From: Agrypnia vestita
Lineage: Eukaryota; Arthropoda; Insecta; Trichoptera; Phryganeidae
Assembly: GCA_016648135.1 (NCBI GenBank)
Contig: JADDOH010010949.1
Coordinates: 47,586 to 111,585, forward strand
Reading direction: 5' to 3'
DNA: 64,000 nucleotides
The first letter of the stretch is position 1; each line of letters opens with the position of its first letter. Below the pieces are notes generated by a model. That model saw only the letters and a program-made list of their open reading frames with translations, made no database searches and was not told where the DNA came from. Positions 45,492 through 57,427 of this stretch are shown in pieces. The position numbers and the translations under genes were made by a program.

Positions 45492-46277
45492 TCTTGTTAC
45501 TTATCCCAATGTCACTTCTCTCAGGATGTCTTGGGCGGTATACCGTTTGGGGGGCAATGTCCGCATAGCGTCAGCAGTGCATTAAATTTTTTCTAAACAA
45601 CATACGAACACGGAATGACATAGAACACGGAAGGAATGAATAGAAGACTAACTTGCTGATGTCCTAGAATGTAGCTAAAACCACCGAGATCACTCGATTC
45701 TGGATTTGCTGAGCCAAGTACCCCAATGTCCCCAATTTCCTTTATCCTATTATTACTGCGGGCGTAAAGTCCGCATGGCGTTTGCATTCCATTGACCGAT
45801 TGTTTCCTTTCCTATGTTCTAGATTATTTAATCTCGAACTATTTATACTGGGTCTTATATCTCGCTTATTATTTAGTTCCATTTACAAACAAATTATTTT
45901 TTAAATACATTTTTATAAAAAAGTTCAAACCTCGGACGCCAGACACCCAGGTTACCATTTTACTATATCATAAATTTCTATACTTTGTGACGCGAAAAAA
46001 TACCTTGAAACCTTCCGTAATCTAACTGACCAAGGTCAAGCAAAACGTCGCAGTTCAAAAGTGTTATCAATAAGTTTTTATTATTAATCGGCACTAAAAT
46101 AATATTTATGAGGGAAAACCTGCACATTTTGCAGAACAATATTATAGTAATCGATCAAATGTTTATATCGACTGTGAATAATCAACTACGTTGTGGCAAA
46201 GTGAATCCACAAATTCTTGTTAAGATGAAAGCGAGATGACGTTGGATACAAGTGAGGTCATGTTGTAAACTTCAATG
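45492..46277. other. Unassigned
   Basis: No domain in any frame. A G+C-rich tail of the preceding LINE fragment probably extends to about 45590. Confidence 0.3.
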
Positions 46278-46477
46278 CGGCCCTCGTAGTGCAGTGGGTG
46301 TGACACTGGCTTCCCACACCGAGGGTTCCGGGTTCGATTCCCGGTGAGGTCACAATGTTAATCGATGTGATTTACTCAAGCCTGGGTATTTTGTGATGTA
46401 TTTCGCTTCTGTAATTGGGCCTCCTGGCCTGTCGAAGCGTAAAAAAAAAAAAATATAAAAAAAAAAAAAAAAAAATG
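46278..46477 (+). mobile_element. tRNA-derived SINE, family A, best copy
   Basis: The head GGCCCTCGTAGTGCAGTGGG has a perfect 4-bp D-stem (AGTG/CACT). The central GGCTTCCCACACC resembles a tRNA-Gly anticodon arm, and the T-arm CCGGGTTCGATTCCCGG is perfect. The acceptor pairing is only about 5 of 7. The body has CTCAAGCCTGGGTATTTTGTG and TTTCGCTTCTGTAATTGGGC, then poly(A) at 46440-46475. AATGC flanks both ends as a possible short TSD. Box A and B look functional for pol III. Confidence 0.85.
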
Positions 46478-46741
46478 CAATACCTGACAGCACAGATCGA
46501 GATACAAGAAGTTAGACATGATGATACCTCAAAAAAAACTTTTTTTTACTTTTTTCCTAGTAGCCGAGGGCAGAATTACCTAAGGAATATTGGATGAATG
46601 ATCACTACCGGATGAATTATTTTTCAAAAGTAAATGGTAGTCTACAAGCAGCAATCAAAAATTATTTGGTAAACATATTTTATCTTTAAATACAGCTGGC
46701 AGTTAAAAAAACACAGTAACATGCTTTTTTGAGATAAAAAT

Positions 46742-46920
46742 GGTAGAGATTATATGTGGGGTATAAAAGCAAAGGCCACAATATCCAAAAAATAAAAAAA
46801 TGTTTTGAATGCAGACATCGAGGATTTCTTCTTTAGAATGTACTGAATTACAGATTTTATGAATCTTTACCTTCAAAAAATGCTGCCTCTGCTTTTACAC
46901 TCCAAATATAGTACGTATTT
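46742..46920. repeat. MITE family D copy
   Basis: GATTATATGTGGGGTATAAAAGC with AAGGCCACAATATCC and GAATGCAGACATCGAGGATT at the left, inverted CTGCTTTTACACTCCAAATATA at the right. Confidence 0.55.
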
Positions 46921-46950
46921 TGAAGATCATGAATTTGGATGAAGAACAAA

Positions 46951-46992
46951 ATATCAACAGTTTTAGAGCCCATGACCTCTTCGTCAGGATAT
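46951..46992 (-). ncRNA. Degenerate hammerhead-like motif of a PLE
   Basis: Minus strand: stem I ATATC / GATAT (5 bp, perfect), core CTGACGA, one extra A, hairpin AGAG...CTCT, then AAAAC where the consensus is GAAAC. The G12 change should inactivate it. It lies about 160 bp past the end of the PLE endonuclease fragment on the same strand. Confidence 0.4.
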
Positions 46993-47149
46993 AATTGCAT
47001 ATTAACAAATAAAATTAAAAAATTGAAGTATACACCATCAAATTAACGAAAAATTATATACGGAAAACGAATAGCAATAAAGTACCTATTTAACATGAAA
47101 TTAAATTTACAAGATAACTATTTTCAAAAAGGACCTGGTTATTTATTAT

Positions 47150-47420
47150 ATTCAATTTACTTTAAACAATTTTTATTATATACAAAATTTCTAATTTATG
47201 AAACATAATATGTAAAATTTGTAAACTTTTATTAAAATCAAAAGAATGATCTATAGCCAAAAGATGGTTAGCAAATTCGGAATAATTATTGGTTTTTAAA
47301 CACCTTAAGTGTTCCTTAACTCTAAACTACTAAATTTTTTCTATATAAAAATAATCACAATCATTACAAATCAATTTATAAACATTATTTTTATTGATAT
47401 TTTTCAATATAAAAGTGGTG
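47150..47420 (-). pseudogene. Penelope-like GIY-YIG endonuclease fragment
   Basis: Minus strand: NNVYKLICNDCDYFYI, matching the N-G-I-Y-K-L-x-C...C...F-Y-I-G-K core of PLE GIY-YIG nucleases, although the YIG glycine is E here. After a frameshift and stop comes FANHLLAIDHSFDFNKSLQI, the segment where the family has A-x-H-x-x-x-x-x-H-x-F. The enzyme nicks target DNA for retrotransposition. This copy is dead. The frame upstream runs into an inverted terminal-repeat sequence (see findings). Confidence 0.65.
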
Positions 47421-47450
47421 AAAACCATGTTCATTTTTATTAATTGTATT

Positions 47451-48004
47451 ATAATGTCACCACAAATTCTTTTTGCTGTTTTTGAAGAAGAAGTAAAAAA
47501 TATAATTGAACTCACGTAGAGGTAATATAAATTATTTTTTTCACCCAATTTAATTTTTTTTTATTTTTTTATTTTTTATTTTTTTTTTATTTATTTTTAT
47601 TTTATTAATTTATATTTTTTTTAATTTACACACACACTCGATGTCTATAAATCACACGTGATGATGAGAGGGATTACTCCTCTTCAACCTATATTAGTTT
47701 AAAAAAAATCGTGCGTGTAGTACCTGCTTAGTATGATATTAATCTAAACACCAGGTTTTCATAATTTATCATATTTTTATTTTTTTTTAGCAACCCATTG
47801 AATATTCAATGATTTATTTTTCAATTTGCTACGGATCTCGTTATATTTTATGTCACATCATTGAATTCATGAAACTGTATAATTTTATGGATAGTTAAGT
47901 TATATCCATGTTTATTTTTTATGCTTTCTGGGAAAACACACACATCATGGCATGTAATGATAAATGTTACTTGATGATATCTTTATTTGATGAGATAAGC
48001 GTCT
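47451..48004. other. T-rich low complexity and spacer
   Basis: A T-rich run of about 80 bases (47545-47625) dominates. The remainder is A+T-rich with no frame of note. Confidence 0.4.
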
Positions 48005-48329
48005 CAAGGTTTGTTGAAGTAGGAAGACTTCGGTCGTTGGGTTGTGTAGAGAGGATGATTGAACAGCAATCATCGAAGTTATAGCTGAACATAACAGGTA
48101 TCAGGAACTTGGAAGGCCAAAGCTAAGTGGAAGACTTCAAAAATACGTAATGCACATATCCGTCTCAGGAATCCAGGACTGGATAAAAATTACTCGTAAT
48201 AGAAAACATTCTGTAGGTGGCCAACACATTGAGGGGATTTCAGAACCAATTGAGGCTGTTAGTGAAAGTGATACTACCGAACATTATGTCGCCACTGATA
48301 ATGAAACCTCTATTTTTCCAAATATTTAA
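48005..48329 (+). pseudogene. LINE ORF2 C-terminus
   Basis: One frame gives FVEVGRLRSLGCVERMI, like the R-L-R-W-x-G-H-V-x-R-M motif. After a stop and frame change comes LGRPKLSGRLQKYVMHISVS, then GIQDWIKITRNRK, matching G-R-P-K...D-W-x-x-x-A-x-x-R. The last 59 codons from an ATG at 48150 are open. The clade is RTE-like, by inference. Confidence 0.55.
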
Positions 48330-49401
48330 AAGAAGACAGATATAGAAAATATATTATAATATATCATCAAAAGTGAAAGTAAAGGCACAAAAAAATTACA
48401 TCCAAAATTATATATCTCTAATAAATAGTTTATGTTTAGGACAAGGCGAAAAGTTTGCACATTTAGCGGGTATATTTGATAGAATCGGAAACGCTGAAAA
48501 TATTTTACGAGGAAAAATAGAAAATACGGAAATATTTTACACAGAGAAAACCACAGGCTGTAAAAAATAAACTATGCCTATTGACAATATTTGACATCGC
48601 TGGAATATTCATTCGCATTGTAATTTTTGTTCACGTTCGTTGTCACAGCTGTTTTCGTTTTCGTTCGTCTTAACAGCAGTTTGTGAGTTTGAAATTACAA
48701 TGAAAATGGACATTATTCGGCTGCGCTCTATGATTTATTCATTTTCATTAAGATTTTGACCGTAGGGAATAAAGTGAACGTTGTAGGTAAGATTAGTAAA
48801 TGTAGATACTAAGCGAGCGAGGGTATGTGACAGTCGTAAACAATATAATGAAATATCTAATGTCGAGACTTCAAACAATTTCAAATATCTTGTCCTAGTA
48901 ATTTACGCAACGTGCCTATGGGGACATGAGGCTCTCTGAGCGGCACATTTAATTACATTGCCTTCAGTATAATTATTATTGTGGCTGTGAAACATCTTCA
49001 CCACGTCACGTCATGATACCACATTGTGTTTATAAATACTAAGCACTGAAAACACGACTACTGTCAAGTGGCTCTGCAAATCTCTTGCGGTTTATATACT
49101 GAGATTGATCTGAACACTATTATTGCTCATGGAGGCTGGGCCTGAAATAATCATGAGAAAATGAATGAAAGTTGAATGACAGTCTTGAAATGAAACAATA
49201 TAAATATTATTTATTTTTGAAAAATGATATCTAGTTTTGTAGTGTATGTACGAAAGGACTGGCGTGATACTTCAAGCTTTATCAGAAAGACAGATAGATG
49301 GCCGCGGGGTAAACCTCGTAACGTGTATTACTGAGGATACCAAACCCTTACGATCATTATTTTTTAACGTCCTAATTATCAATATAGCCTTAGAATAACG
49401 T
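48330..49401. other. Unassigned
   Basis: A 65-codon frame at 48373 lacks an ATG and has no domain. It may be unrelated sequence after the LINE 3' end. The rest is spacer. Confidence 0.3.
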
Positions 49402-49405
49402 TTAA

Positions 49406-49643
49406 CCCTTTGCACTCGAAATTTTTTTGGTATTTTATAATTCGTTTCTCGATAAAATTCCTTAACTTATTGGTATTTAATTGTACTAATATAATGCTGG
49501 TTAAATTATTGAAAACTAAAAAACCCAATATATTAAAAATATTGAGGAATAAGACTTTATTTTCTTGCCGCCAAAGTGGCGGCACTCGAATAATACGGAA
49601 AATCAGGCATGCCACCTGTACGGCGGCACTCGAGTGCTAAGGG
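49406..49643. mobile_element. piggyBac-type MITE, 238 bp
   Basis: TTAA duplications at 49402-49405 and 49644-49647. TIRs are CCCTTTGCACTCG and CCCTTAGCACTCG (one mismatch). The subterminal motif GGCGGCACTCG occurs twice near the right end. No coding capacity. The ends are unlike those of the element at 1502, so a different family mobilised it. Confidence 0.88.
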
Positions 49644-49647
49644 TTAA

Positions 49648-50799
49648 TATAATTTTATGAAGATAAGAAGAATAATTTATTACAGAACATACTTTTTGCT
49701 AACGCCGTTTTTGTTTTGTTGCATTTATTTTAAGTCTAATTAATTTTTAAATTAACCCAATGCATTCTCACATTTACGCCTTATGTGCGTATACCCATCC
49801 TTTTCCCTCTTTATCACCTATACCGAAGCACACAGAAGATTATCGATACACCATCGCACGTAATTTAGTCGAGATTACTCCGTTCTCGCATAAAGTGCTG
49901 TATTTAACTACCTACAAGTTAACTCCGCACGCTCGGGAATAATAATTGGGCAGCAAATAAATATCTCAAGAAAAATAATTTCTCGAGTGTAATCACGAAA
50001 AAAACATGTTGCATACTCACCACGGCGGTGGTGAAGAGGACTTGAACTCAGCTACCTACAGTACATCGAAAAAGAGTAAGCGATTTCGTACATCTGAAGA
50101 AAATGAAGTTTAAAGTTGTATTACAATTAAAAAAGTTATAAGATATGTAAGATTTTTGTGTAAGTAAAAAGTTTCTTTTAATGTAAAATTTATCACACAC
50201 TTAATTTTCGAGTCTTTGATCTCACTCTAGTCTGAGCGTCAATTCTTATACTCTTTCCAATTTTCCATCGGGACTTTCCACAATCCACAATTGCAGATAC
50301 TTTTTTGGTTACGGTGTAGTCTTTGTAAACGTTCTTCAAGGTCACTGTCACTTGAATTTGAAATGAAAATGATAATGAAAAAAATAAATAATCAAAAATT
50401 AATATAAAAAAACTCATATCGTTCGCCCGTTATGTAAAGTTTTGAAATATGTCAAACATATGTAATTTTTTTCAATTAAACTAATGTTCGGTCCTCATAC
50501 CGACGTGATAATTTAACAGGGAATTTGTGGGTCATTAAGTACATACATATTTCCGCTAATGTTCAATCCGATATATATATATTAATGTGTCACGATTGTA
50601 ATAATCACAGCTGGTGTCGAATAGAAAAATGATTTTTAGAATTTGGGAATAAAGTTTTTCTAAAACGATGACCGATTTAAATTTTGTCAATCTTAAATGC
50701 CTTTTGCGAAGAAATATTTGTTCATTTGTTTTTGTATGACAGTTAAAAATTTCCCGCATTTATTTATTGAGACAGGCATAATCATTACTAAAATTCAAC
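49648..50799. other. Unassigned
   Basis: An ATG frame of 60 codons at 49760 and a minus frame at 50193 have no recognisable domains. Confidence 0.3.
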
Positions 50800-51117
50800 A
50801 AAAAACTAACCCATAAAATAAAGTTTTTATTTTACTCCCTTTCTCATTGAAACAGTTTTCGTGCCTACTCCATTTGTCGGGCTTGAAAATTAAACAATAT
50901 ATAAATCGTTAAAATTTCGCAAAATCCAAAATTATACTATAATTATTAAATTTTTTTTAACGAAAATTTGTTAGATCATTTTTATCGTCGCCACGAGTCT
51001 GCCTGCAAAGTTTGAACTCGATTGGATCAAAGGAAAAGGGTTAAAAATCGATCCAAAGTTTTTTCGGCAGACAAGCCGACAAGTAGACGCTACGAGATAA
51101 AAGAATGGGAGTAAAAA
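50800..51117 (+). repeat. Repeat family A, shortened and diverged copy
   Basis: AACTAACCCATAAA at the left, TCGTCGCCACGAGTCTGCC, CGATCCAAAGTTTTTTCGG and ATGGGAGTAAAAAG at the right. The middle of the full-length copies is missing. Confidence 0.75.
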
Positions 51118-51951
51118 GGGATTTTAAAAGGTAAGAGGAAAGTGCGATTTTTTTGCATGCATAATATTGATAAATTAGGTATTGTTCGAAGGAACCACTT
51201 CTGAACAAACAATGCGGAAATGATTAAAAAGAAAACATTTGTCTCAAGGTGTTAAGAGTTCAGGATGTCGTATTAGCGTTTGAAACGATGAAGTGGAAGA
51301 AAATACACGACAAAAAAGCACAGTATAATTCTTACCTTTTCGATTTGTTTACTTTGAAAAAAAATATCAGAAAAGCATGATAAAATTTGAAATAAGCTCA
51401 TTCCTTGTCAAAATTGTGTCCAAAAATGACTCGAAATATTAATTAATATTTTTTTTCATTCGGTTTGAAGATAGGCACAGGCTAGATAAGGTCAAATAAT
51501 TATTGTATTCCAATTCAATTAAATTTTTTGTACATTTATAAATAAGCTTATTATTCATTTAAATAATGCGTAAAATCAAATGTATATCTTACTTTTATAG
51601 TTGTCTAGTTCGACTTGAAATTATGCAAGGTTAGGTTATTTTTAGAAAAAACCTAACATTGTTGTGAAATGTTGACAGTGAACACGTAATACAAATCCCA
51701 ATATTCTTCAAAGGTTCCAAAAAATATTCATAACAGAGTGAGAAACGTCGTCGGCATTCCCTCGTGACAGCAGGCGCGCAATATTATTTACGTTTGGCAA
51801 TATGGTAACTTGTTGGAAATTTTTTCTGTCACTTTGAGACGCACGTGTTGAAAATTTCAACTTTTCTATGCTATATACAAAGTGATTAAAGTGTGCGCTA
51901 AAAATTGAAAGCGTGAAAATTTGTTGTATGCTAATTTTTGTTGTAAATTAT
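51118..51951. other. Unassigned
   Basis: No feature recognised. GGTTAGGTTATT near 51630 is a chance-length telomere-like match. Confidence 0.3.
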
Positions 51952-52462
51952 CCTCAATAATAATTATGTCAAATGTCCGTCCAGCCGTAACTTCCTATCC
52001 GATAGTTGATCACATTCCGTTTTCAAAATTAGTATGATTTCAAAATTGAGTTTTTGCTATTTAAATAAAGTACTCTTAATGACATTATTTTAAAAACATT
52101 TTATTTTTTTAAATATTTCAGTTTAATGAAATTTATAACTAATAAATGCATCCATTACTATGTCACATGTGTCATTGGTATTAATCATTACTCAAAATAT
52201 ATAATTCTCTTTAAAACAATGTCCGTCACTAACGTAACCAGATGGCACAAACAATGAAGGGGTGTATACAATTAGGTACGAAAAAGTATAATTCTCTATG
52301 TAACGGTGTCCGTCACTAACGCTACCAGTTGGCGCAAATAATAATGAGGTATAGGAAACAAAAAAGCATATAATTATCTATTTAATCATGTCCATCACTA
52401 ATGGTGATAGCGATATACAGATATTGTTGTTCTCATAACCTTAACTGGCGACCGAAATATGT
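51952..52462 (-). repeat. Repeat family B, inverted copy
   Basis: Minus strand starts TTTCGGTCGCCAGTTAAGG and ends ATTATTATTGAGG. AATGTCCGTCACTAACG-type blocks recur on the plus strand at about 52220, 52308 and 52390 (period about 85 bp), as in the other two copies. Confidence 0.72.
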
Positions 52463-53150
52463 AATAAAATACATCATTTTTGATGGGTTGTAGCTAGTCA
52501 ATTTTAATTTACTCATCGGCCTAATGACCCATATCTTGGGAAGACATTGTTAATATTATGTGTCTCGAGACAATCTCTGAGACTTGAGATTCTTTGGACT
52601 ACAGGTCGATTTTTTCTCATGGCACTGTACGGTCGGCCATTGATGAACCTGTTGCTTGTACTCGTATATATTTTTTTATTACAATATAATATTACGGACG
52701 CGGAAAGAAATAATATTAATCATATTTAAATAATAATAATTACTCTGCCGATAGGTGAAAAAAATATTAAATTAATAAACAAGAATATACATATTTTTTT
52801 TACACAAATATATTTATATTTATTAATTTTGGTTTAAGCTGAACAGTATATTCTAATTTTTTATTTATCTATTACACATACATTGAAATTATTTTCAAGA
52901 AGAAATTCTGATGATTTCTCACTTAGGCTAGGCCTGTTCTACAAAAATTGCCTCACATTTTAATATATTTTCTGCATTTCAAGAAAGGGTAATATAAACA
53001 ATGTTGAAACATAAATAAGATAAACAGTATAAAACACATAAGTAATATAAAAAATAGAGGAAAAATAAGATAAATAAACTAAATTAGAAATTAGATATAC
53101 ATAAACTAGTGTTGTTTTAAAAACTAATTTAAAAATTGTTTTCATACTTT
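52463..53150. other. A+T-rich, nothing recognised
   Basis: Short frames only. Its right part grades into the T-rich tandem repeat. Confidence 0.3.
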
Positions 53151-53405
53151 GTTTATTTCACTTTTTTCTTGATTTATTACTGTTTTCATACTTTCTTTAT
53201 TTCACTTTTCTCTTGATTTATTGCTTTTATTACTGTTTTCATACTTTGTTTATTGCTGTTGTCATACTTTGTTTATTTCACTTTTTTCTTGATTTATTAC
53301 TGTTTTCATACTTTCTTTGTTTCACTTTTCTCTTGATTTACTGCTTTTATTACTGTTTTCATACTTTGTTTATTGCTGTTGTCATACTTTGTTTATTGCA
53401 TTCTT
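53150..53405. repeat. 120-bp tandem duplication, about 2.1 units
   Basis: The segment from TTTCACTTTTTTCTTGATTT at about 53157 repeats at 53277 with an exact 120-bp offset. Within each unit ACTGTTTTCATACTTT itself recurs, so the structure is hierarchical. The period is a multiple of three and a frame runs through, but it encodes only F/L/Y-rich low complexity. Confidence 0.8.
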
Positions 53406-54364
53406 GTTTAATTTCTTATATAATTGGTTAGATTAGCGTTAAGATCTGAAATTACATTGATATATTGAGTCGTTCATAATCGAGCTACAGTAGGATATTT
53501 CAAGATGTTTCTTCAATTTATTATACTGTGAACTTGTGAATACTCTAAATAAATAAATAAACAAATATAACATTAAAATAGACACAATATTGTATAGGCA
53601 AAGAAAATAAGAAAAAAATCACCTTAAAAATTAGCAATCTTTTGCTTTCAAGCCTCTCAGTTATTCATTCACTTTTTTTGGTCCAAGAGTAATTTTTTTA
53701 TGTAGATAATTAAAAAATTAAAAAAAACAAATCTAGATGAAAATTAATAAGCATTTGTTCATTTTTCTGCTTATTTTTGTATAACAATTGCTGGGCAAAC
53801 AAGTGGTTGTACGAGCACTACAATTATTCTTTCTCATGAAGACTAAGCCACTCATCTTTTTTTTTAAAATATTCTTGGATAGATAGTACAAAAAAATATT
53901 ATTATAATTACTAGATACAAAATACATATGAAACAAATCATTACTTATTCCAAACTCAACCCAATATCCCAATTGCAGGTATCTTCAGCCTGATCTAGCA
54001 ACATGCACAGCGATTAAGTTTAAAAGTATATAAAAAACGCCTGTAAATATAATGACCATTTTATTTAATGATAAGTATACAAGGATAAAATAGTACATGG
54101 TTTGGTTGATTACATTTTCTTTGTCATCACACTATCCTATTCATCATGTTCTTTATTCATTCGTTCATTCTACACCACTCTCTTCTACCCAGGGCTTGCA
54201 CGCATGGTCACGTTCTTCCATCAATCTTTAAGATTGTAACTTACTGAAGCACTGCCAGATTAAACCTTTTGAGGAATCACTGGCAGACAGAGACATAAAA
54301 AATAATAATTATATTAATAATAGTTTACGGTATCATTAGAAAACTACTTTACTAATCATCACTC
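53406..54364. other. Unassigned
   Basis: A+T-rich, no domains or repeat limits. The stretch near 54150-54290 may be 3' UTR of the LINE tail that follows on the minus strand. Confidence 0.3.
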
Positions 54365-54600
54365 TGTTTAGACTAGTGGGTAGGCAGAGAGGACAGTACG
54401 CTATACTCTTATATCCTGGCACACCGCTCTTGCCTCATCCACATTCACATTCATTATTCTCATGCACGTTTTTCGGTTGTTAATACTTTTAACACGACTG
54501 TCTTCTTATACACGGTTTATCGGATCATGCCAGGACTTTTGCGGACGGCCATCTGTGTATATTGCCTTTATCTCACATATTTTCTTTGCTATATTTCCCT
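54365..54600 (-). pseudogene. LINE ORF2 C-terminus, family J
   Basis: Minus strand: GNIAKKICEIKAIYTDGRPQ, KSWHDPINRV, then MRIMNVNVDEARAVCQDIRV and RTVLSAYP with three stops. The longest of the three family J tails; it shows the G-R-P-x-x-x-W motif upstream of the MNVDEAR-x-x-C-Q motif. Confidence 0.65.
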
Positions 54601-55042
54601 GACTCATATGTGCGTTCATGGAATTTTAGTTTTTATATAAAAGCCTTTACAAAATGTTATCCAAGCGGGAGAAGGTTAAATGGAGAGTGGAGCGGAGTGA
54701 CTATTTTCCTCAGAATCCTGGAGTGCAAATGAGCGAACGTTTGGGAATAAGAAAATTTGGAACGTATGGCACATAGTATGATTTACGTTTCATTGCTTGG
54801 GATAGCTAGGGAGAGAAATGGTTATACCTTTATTTTGCGCGAGGTTTTAAAAACTAGGTATCTATAAAAAATTGAGTCAAATGGCCAAAGGTACTTAAGA
54901 TTGTGGGTCCTCAGTTGACTGAAGAGCCTTCTCTTTGTGATCTAGTCCATAAATTCTGAAACATTTCGGATATGGGATTTGGCATCAAAAAATGCCAGAG
55001 AATTGACAGAGAGACATTCAATTACAAATAATATGGTTTATA
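54601..55042. other. Spacer with a Helitron-unit remnant
   Basis: At 54820-54905 GAGAAATGGTTATACC, GCGAGGTTTTAAAAA and AAAATTGAGTCAAATGG resemble one decayed Helitron tandem unit. Confidence 0.35.
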
Positions 55043-56324
55043 TTAGGTCCTTACATATGAAATTGGCGTTTTGCCGTACTGGAAAATTTGATCTCAAATA
55101 TCTTCTCTTTGGTTAGGAATTCCAAATCCAAATTTATACAGCTATTTACTCATGTATTTGTGTTTTGAAAATTATAATTCATTTGTTTTTTCCTCAATTG
55201 TTTTTTTCTTTGCGTCACTCAGTTTACAAAATGAAAAACTTGAAATATCGCGGTATTTACGAGTACGAGTTCCACCGTGGCACCAGTGCTGCAGAAACGG
55301 CTCGAAGGATTAATGATGTGTATGGCGACGGTGCCGCAAAAGAAAACACAGTGCGTTTTTGGTTCCAACGTTTTCGTTCTGGAAATTTCGACCTGCAGAA
55401 CAAGCCCGTGGACGGCCGGAGACCAAAGTTGATAATGAAGAATTGAAGGCTATTGTGGAAGCGGATCCATCGCAAACCACATCCGAGTTAGCTGCAGGCT
55501 GCGGTGTTAGTGATAAAACTGTTTTAATCCACTTGAAGCAAAATGGTAAGGTGAAAAAGCTTGAAAGGTGGGTACCTCACGAATTGAGTGAAGCAAATCA
55601 ACAAACGCGCGTTGACTGCTGCGTTGCATTACTCAACCGGCACATAATGAAGGGATTTTAAATCGAATCATTACCTGTGATGAAAAGTGGATCCTGTACG
55701 ATAATCGGAAGCGCTCATCGCAATGGCTGAACCCTGCCGAACCAGCCAAACCATGCCCCAAGCGAAAATTGACTACAAAAAAGTTACTTGTGAGCGTTTG
55801 GTGGACTAGTGCTGGTGTCGTTCACTACAGCTTCTTAAATCTGGCCAGACGATTACGGCAGATGTCTATTGTCAGCAACTGCAAACCATGATGGAAAAGC
55901 TAGCTGCTAAACAACCGAGGCTGGTTAATCGCTCTAGGCCACTGCTGCTTCATGATAACGCTAGACCACACACTGCACAACAGACGGCTACCAAATTAGA
56001 GGAGCTTCAATTGGAATGTCTAAGACATCCACCGTACTCTCCGGACCTTGCCCCAACAGATTACCATTTTTTTCGAAATTGGGATAACTTCTTGCAAAGG
56101 AAAAAATTCAACTCCGATGGGGCAGTCCAAACCGCCTTCAAAGATTTTATTGATTCCCGTCCGAATGGTTTTTTTAGTAAAGGGATCGATGAACTACCTA
56201 TGAGATGGCAAAAGTACATAGATAGCAATGGTACAAACTTTGATTAAATAAATATATTATAATAAAAAAAATCGGCTTTATGTTCCTCCCATACTAAACG
56301 TCAATTTCATATGTAAGGACCTAA
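55043..56324 (+). mobile_element. mariner element, cecropia-type, copy 2
   Basis: 1282 bp with the same TIRs as copy 1 (TTAGGTCCTTACATATG...) and TA duplications at 55041-55042 and 56325-56326. It is inserted in the opposite orientation to copy 1. Both UTRs align with copy 1 with only scattered differences. Confidence 0.95.
55231..56247 (+). pseudogene. mariner transposase, three frameshifts
   Basis: ATG at 55231, terminal TAA at 56245. Relative to copy 1, single bases are missing at about 55405 (AAGACCC to AAGCCC), 55643 (CACAAT to CACAT) and 55833 (CTTTCTT to CTTCTT). This gives 1017 bp, three short of the 1020-bp gene. The last 119 codons are intact and include the D243 (HDNARPH) and D278 (TDYHFF) regions plus the correct C-terminus that copy 1 has lost. 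A few substitutions are visible against copy 1 (for example LTPKK to LTTKK). Not functional as it stands. Confidence 0.93.
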
Positions 56325-56326
56325 TA

Positions 56327-56924
56327 TAAATTGACCATTTTAATAATTGTGGCGATATTTTATTGTGTTGGATCTATTTTAGCTGACGATAGAAATATTG
56401 GTATTCGACAAATTTTTAAAATATCGATTCCTTTAAAAAAACGCTATATTTGTAAAATTTCAATATTTATTTAAGAAAATTTTGGAAAAGGATAAAAATA
56501 ATAATGATTGATATTTTACCTACTTTATTTTATAACCACCTTTTCACTACCACTATACTAGACTAACGACACATTGGGGCTGAGAATAGAGAACGGAAAT
56601 GGATATAAAATGTAATGACAACCTCGGAATGGGCCGATAGAGCTTGACCTTAACGGCGTTAAGTTACACTAGATAAGGTAAGGTGAAATTAGATTACAAT
56701 ATTATACAGGGTGAGGTCAATCTAAAAATTTACATTAATAAATGTTGTTATGTAAGTAAATTGTATCCCAGTGTGATAATGCTGCATATTCTAGTTAATT
56801 AAAATTTAAAAATTGTCAAATTTTCAAGATGCCTCATTGAGACGAAGTAATTTTTTTTTGGGATGTTTTTGTGGATGGAATCACATACATGTCTATCATG
56901 GGTAGAATTGGTGATTAGAGTGTT
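56327..56924. other. Unassigned
   Basis: Spacer between mariner and MITE. No feature seen. Confidence 0.3.
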
Positions 56925-57085
56925 ATGAGCCGATAGATCGTAAATCCTATGAACATCCAGAAAGACTTCCATTTCTACTTTACCATATAATAAAATAGCC
57001 TTGTCTCCATGAAACATGTATAATATAATATTATATCTGGATGAATGATGACCCTCTGGGGACAAAAATTGCATTGTGTTCTTGA
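56925..57085. repeat. MITE family E copy
   Basis: CCGATAGATCGTAAATCCTA, AAGACTTCCATTTCTACTTT, GAAACATGTATAATATAATA and TTGTGTTCTTGAAAAATTT, in the same order as at 43108. Confidence 0.55.
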
Positions 57086-57382
57086 AAAATTTGAACATAT
57101 TCAATAATAATCTGAATTTTTTTTTCTTTCTAAAAGTATATTTTTATACAATACCTAACTCTAAAAATCATTTATTTAATCTATCGTTTAATTGCAACAT
57201 TGTTTTATTACAATTACGTGAAAAAATAAATTTGAAAACCATATCTGTCAGAAAATTGGTACAAAAAAGTGAATTTTGATTAAACTTTCAGATGAGTTAT
57301 ATTCATTTAATAGCTTTAAATTCGAGCAAAAAATCTTTAAATAAAACACAAATTACTTTGTTTTCACCACTTTATTAGATAT

Positions 57383-57427
57383 ACAATCTACATGTTTCGA
57401 GAACAATGTTCTCTGCTTCAGGATTGT
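57383..57427 (-). ncRNA. Hammerhead-like motif with one core change, PLE 3' end
   Basis: Minus strand: stem I ACAATC / GATTGT (6 bp), CTGAAGC (last core A is C), one extra A, stem II GAGAAC / GTTCTC (6 bp), GAAAC, stem III AC-AT-GT, cleavage-site A. The A9 change is expected to impair cleavage. It lies about 80 bp downstream of the stop of the PLE frame on the same strand. Confidence 0.5.

Noticed and set aside
46278..46350. A functional tRNA-Gly gene
   Set aside because: T- and D-arms are good, but the acceptor and anticodon stems are mismatched and a SINE body with poly(A) follows.
51630..51650. Telomere repeat (GGTTAGGTTA)
   Set aside because: Fewer than two full units, within chance expectation.
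53213..53431. Membrane protein of F/L/Y-rich repeats
   Set aside because: It is a translation of a T-rich 120-bp tandem duplication, with no credible start or neighbours.
57383..57427. Rho-independent-type terminator hairpin
   Set aside because: The hairpin is followed by GAAAC rather than a T run and is a eukaryotic PLE motif.
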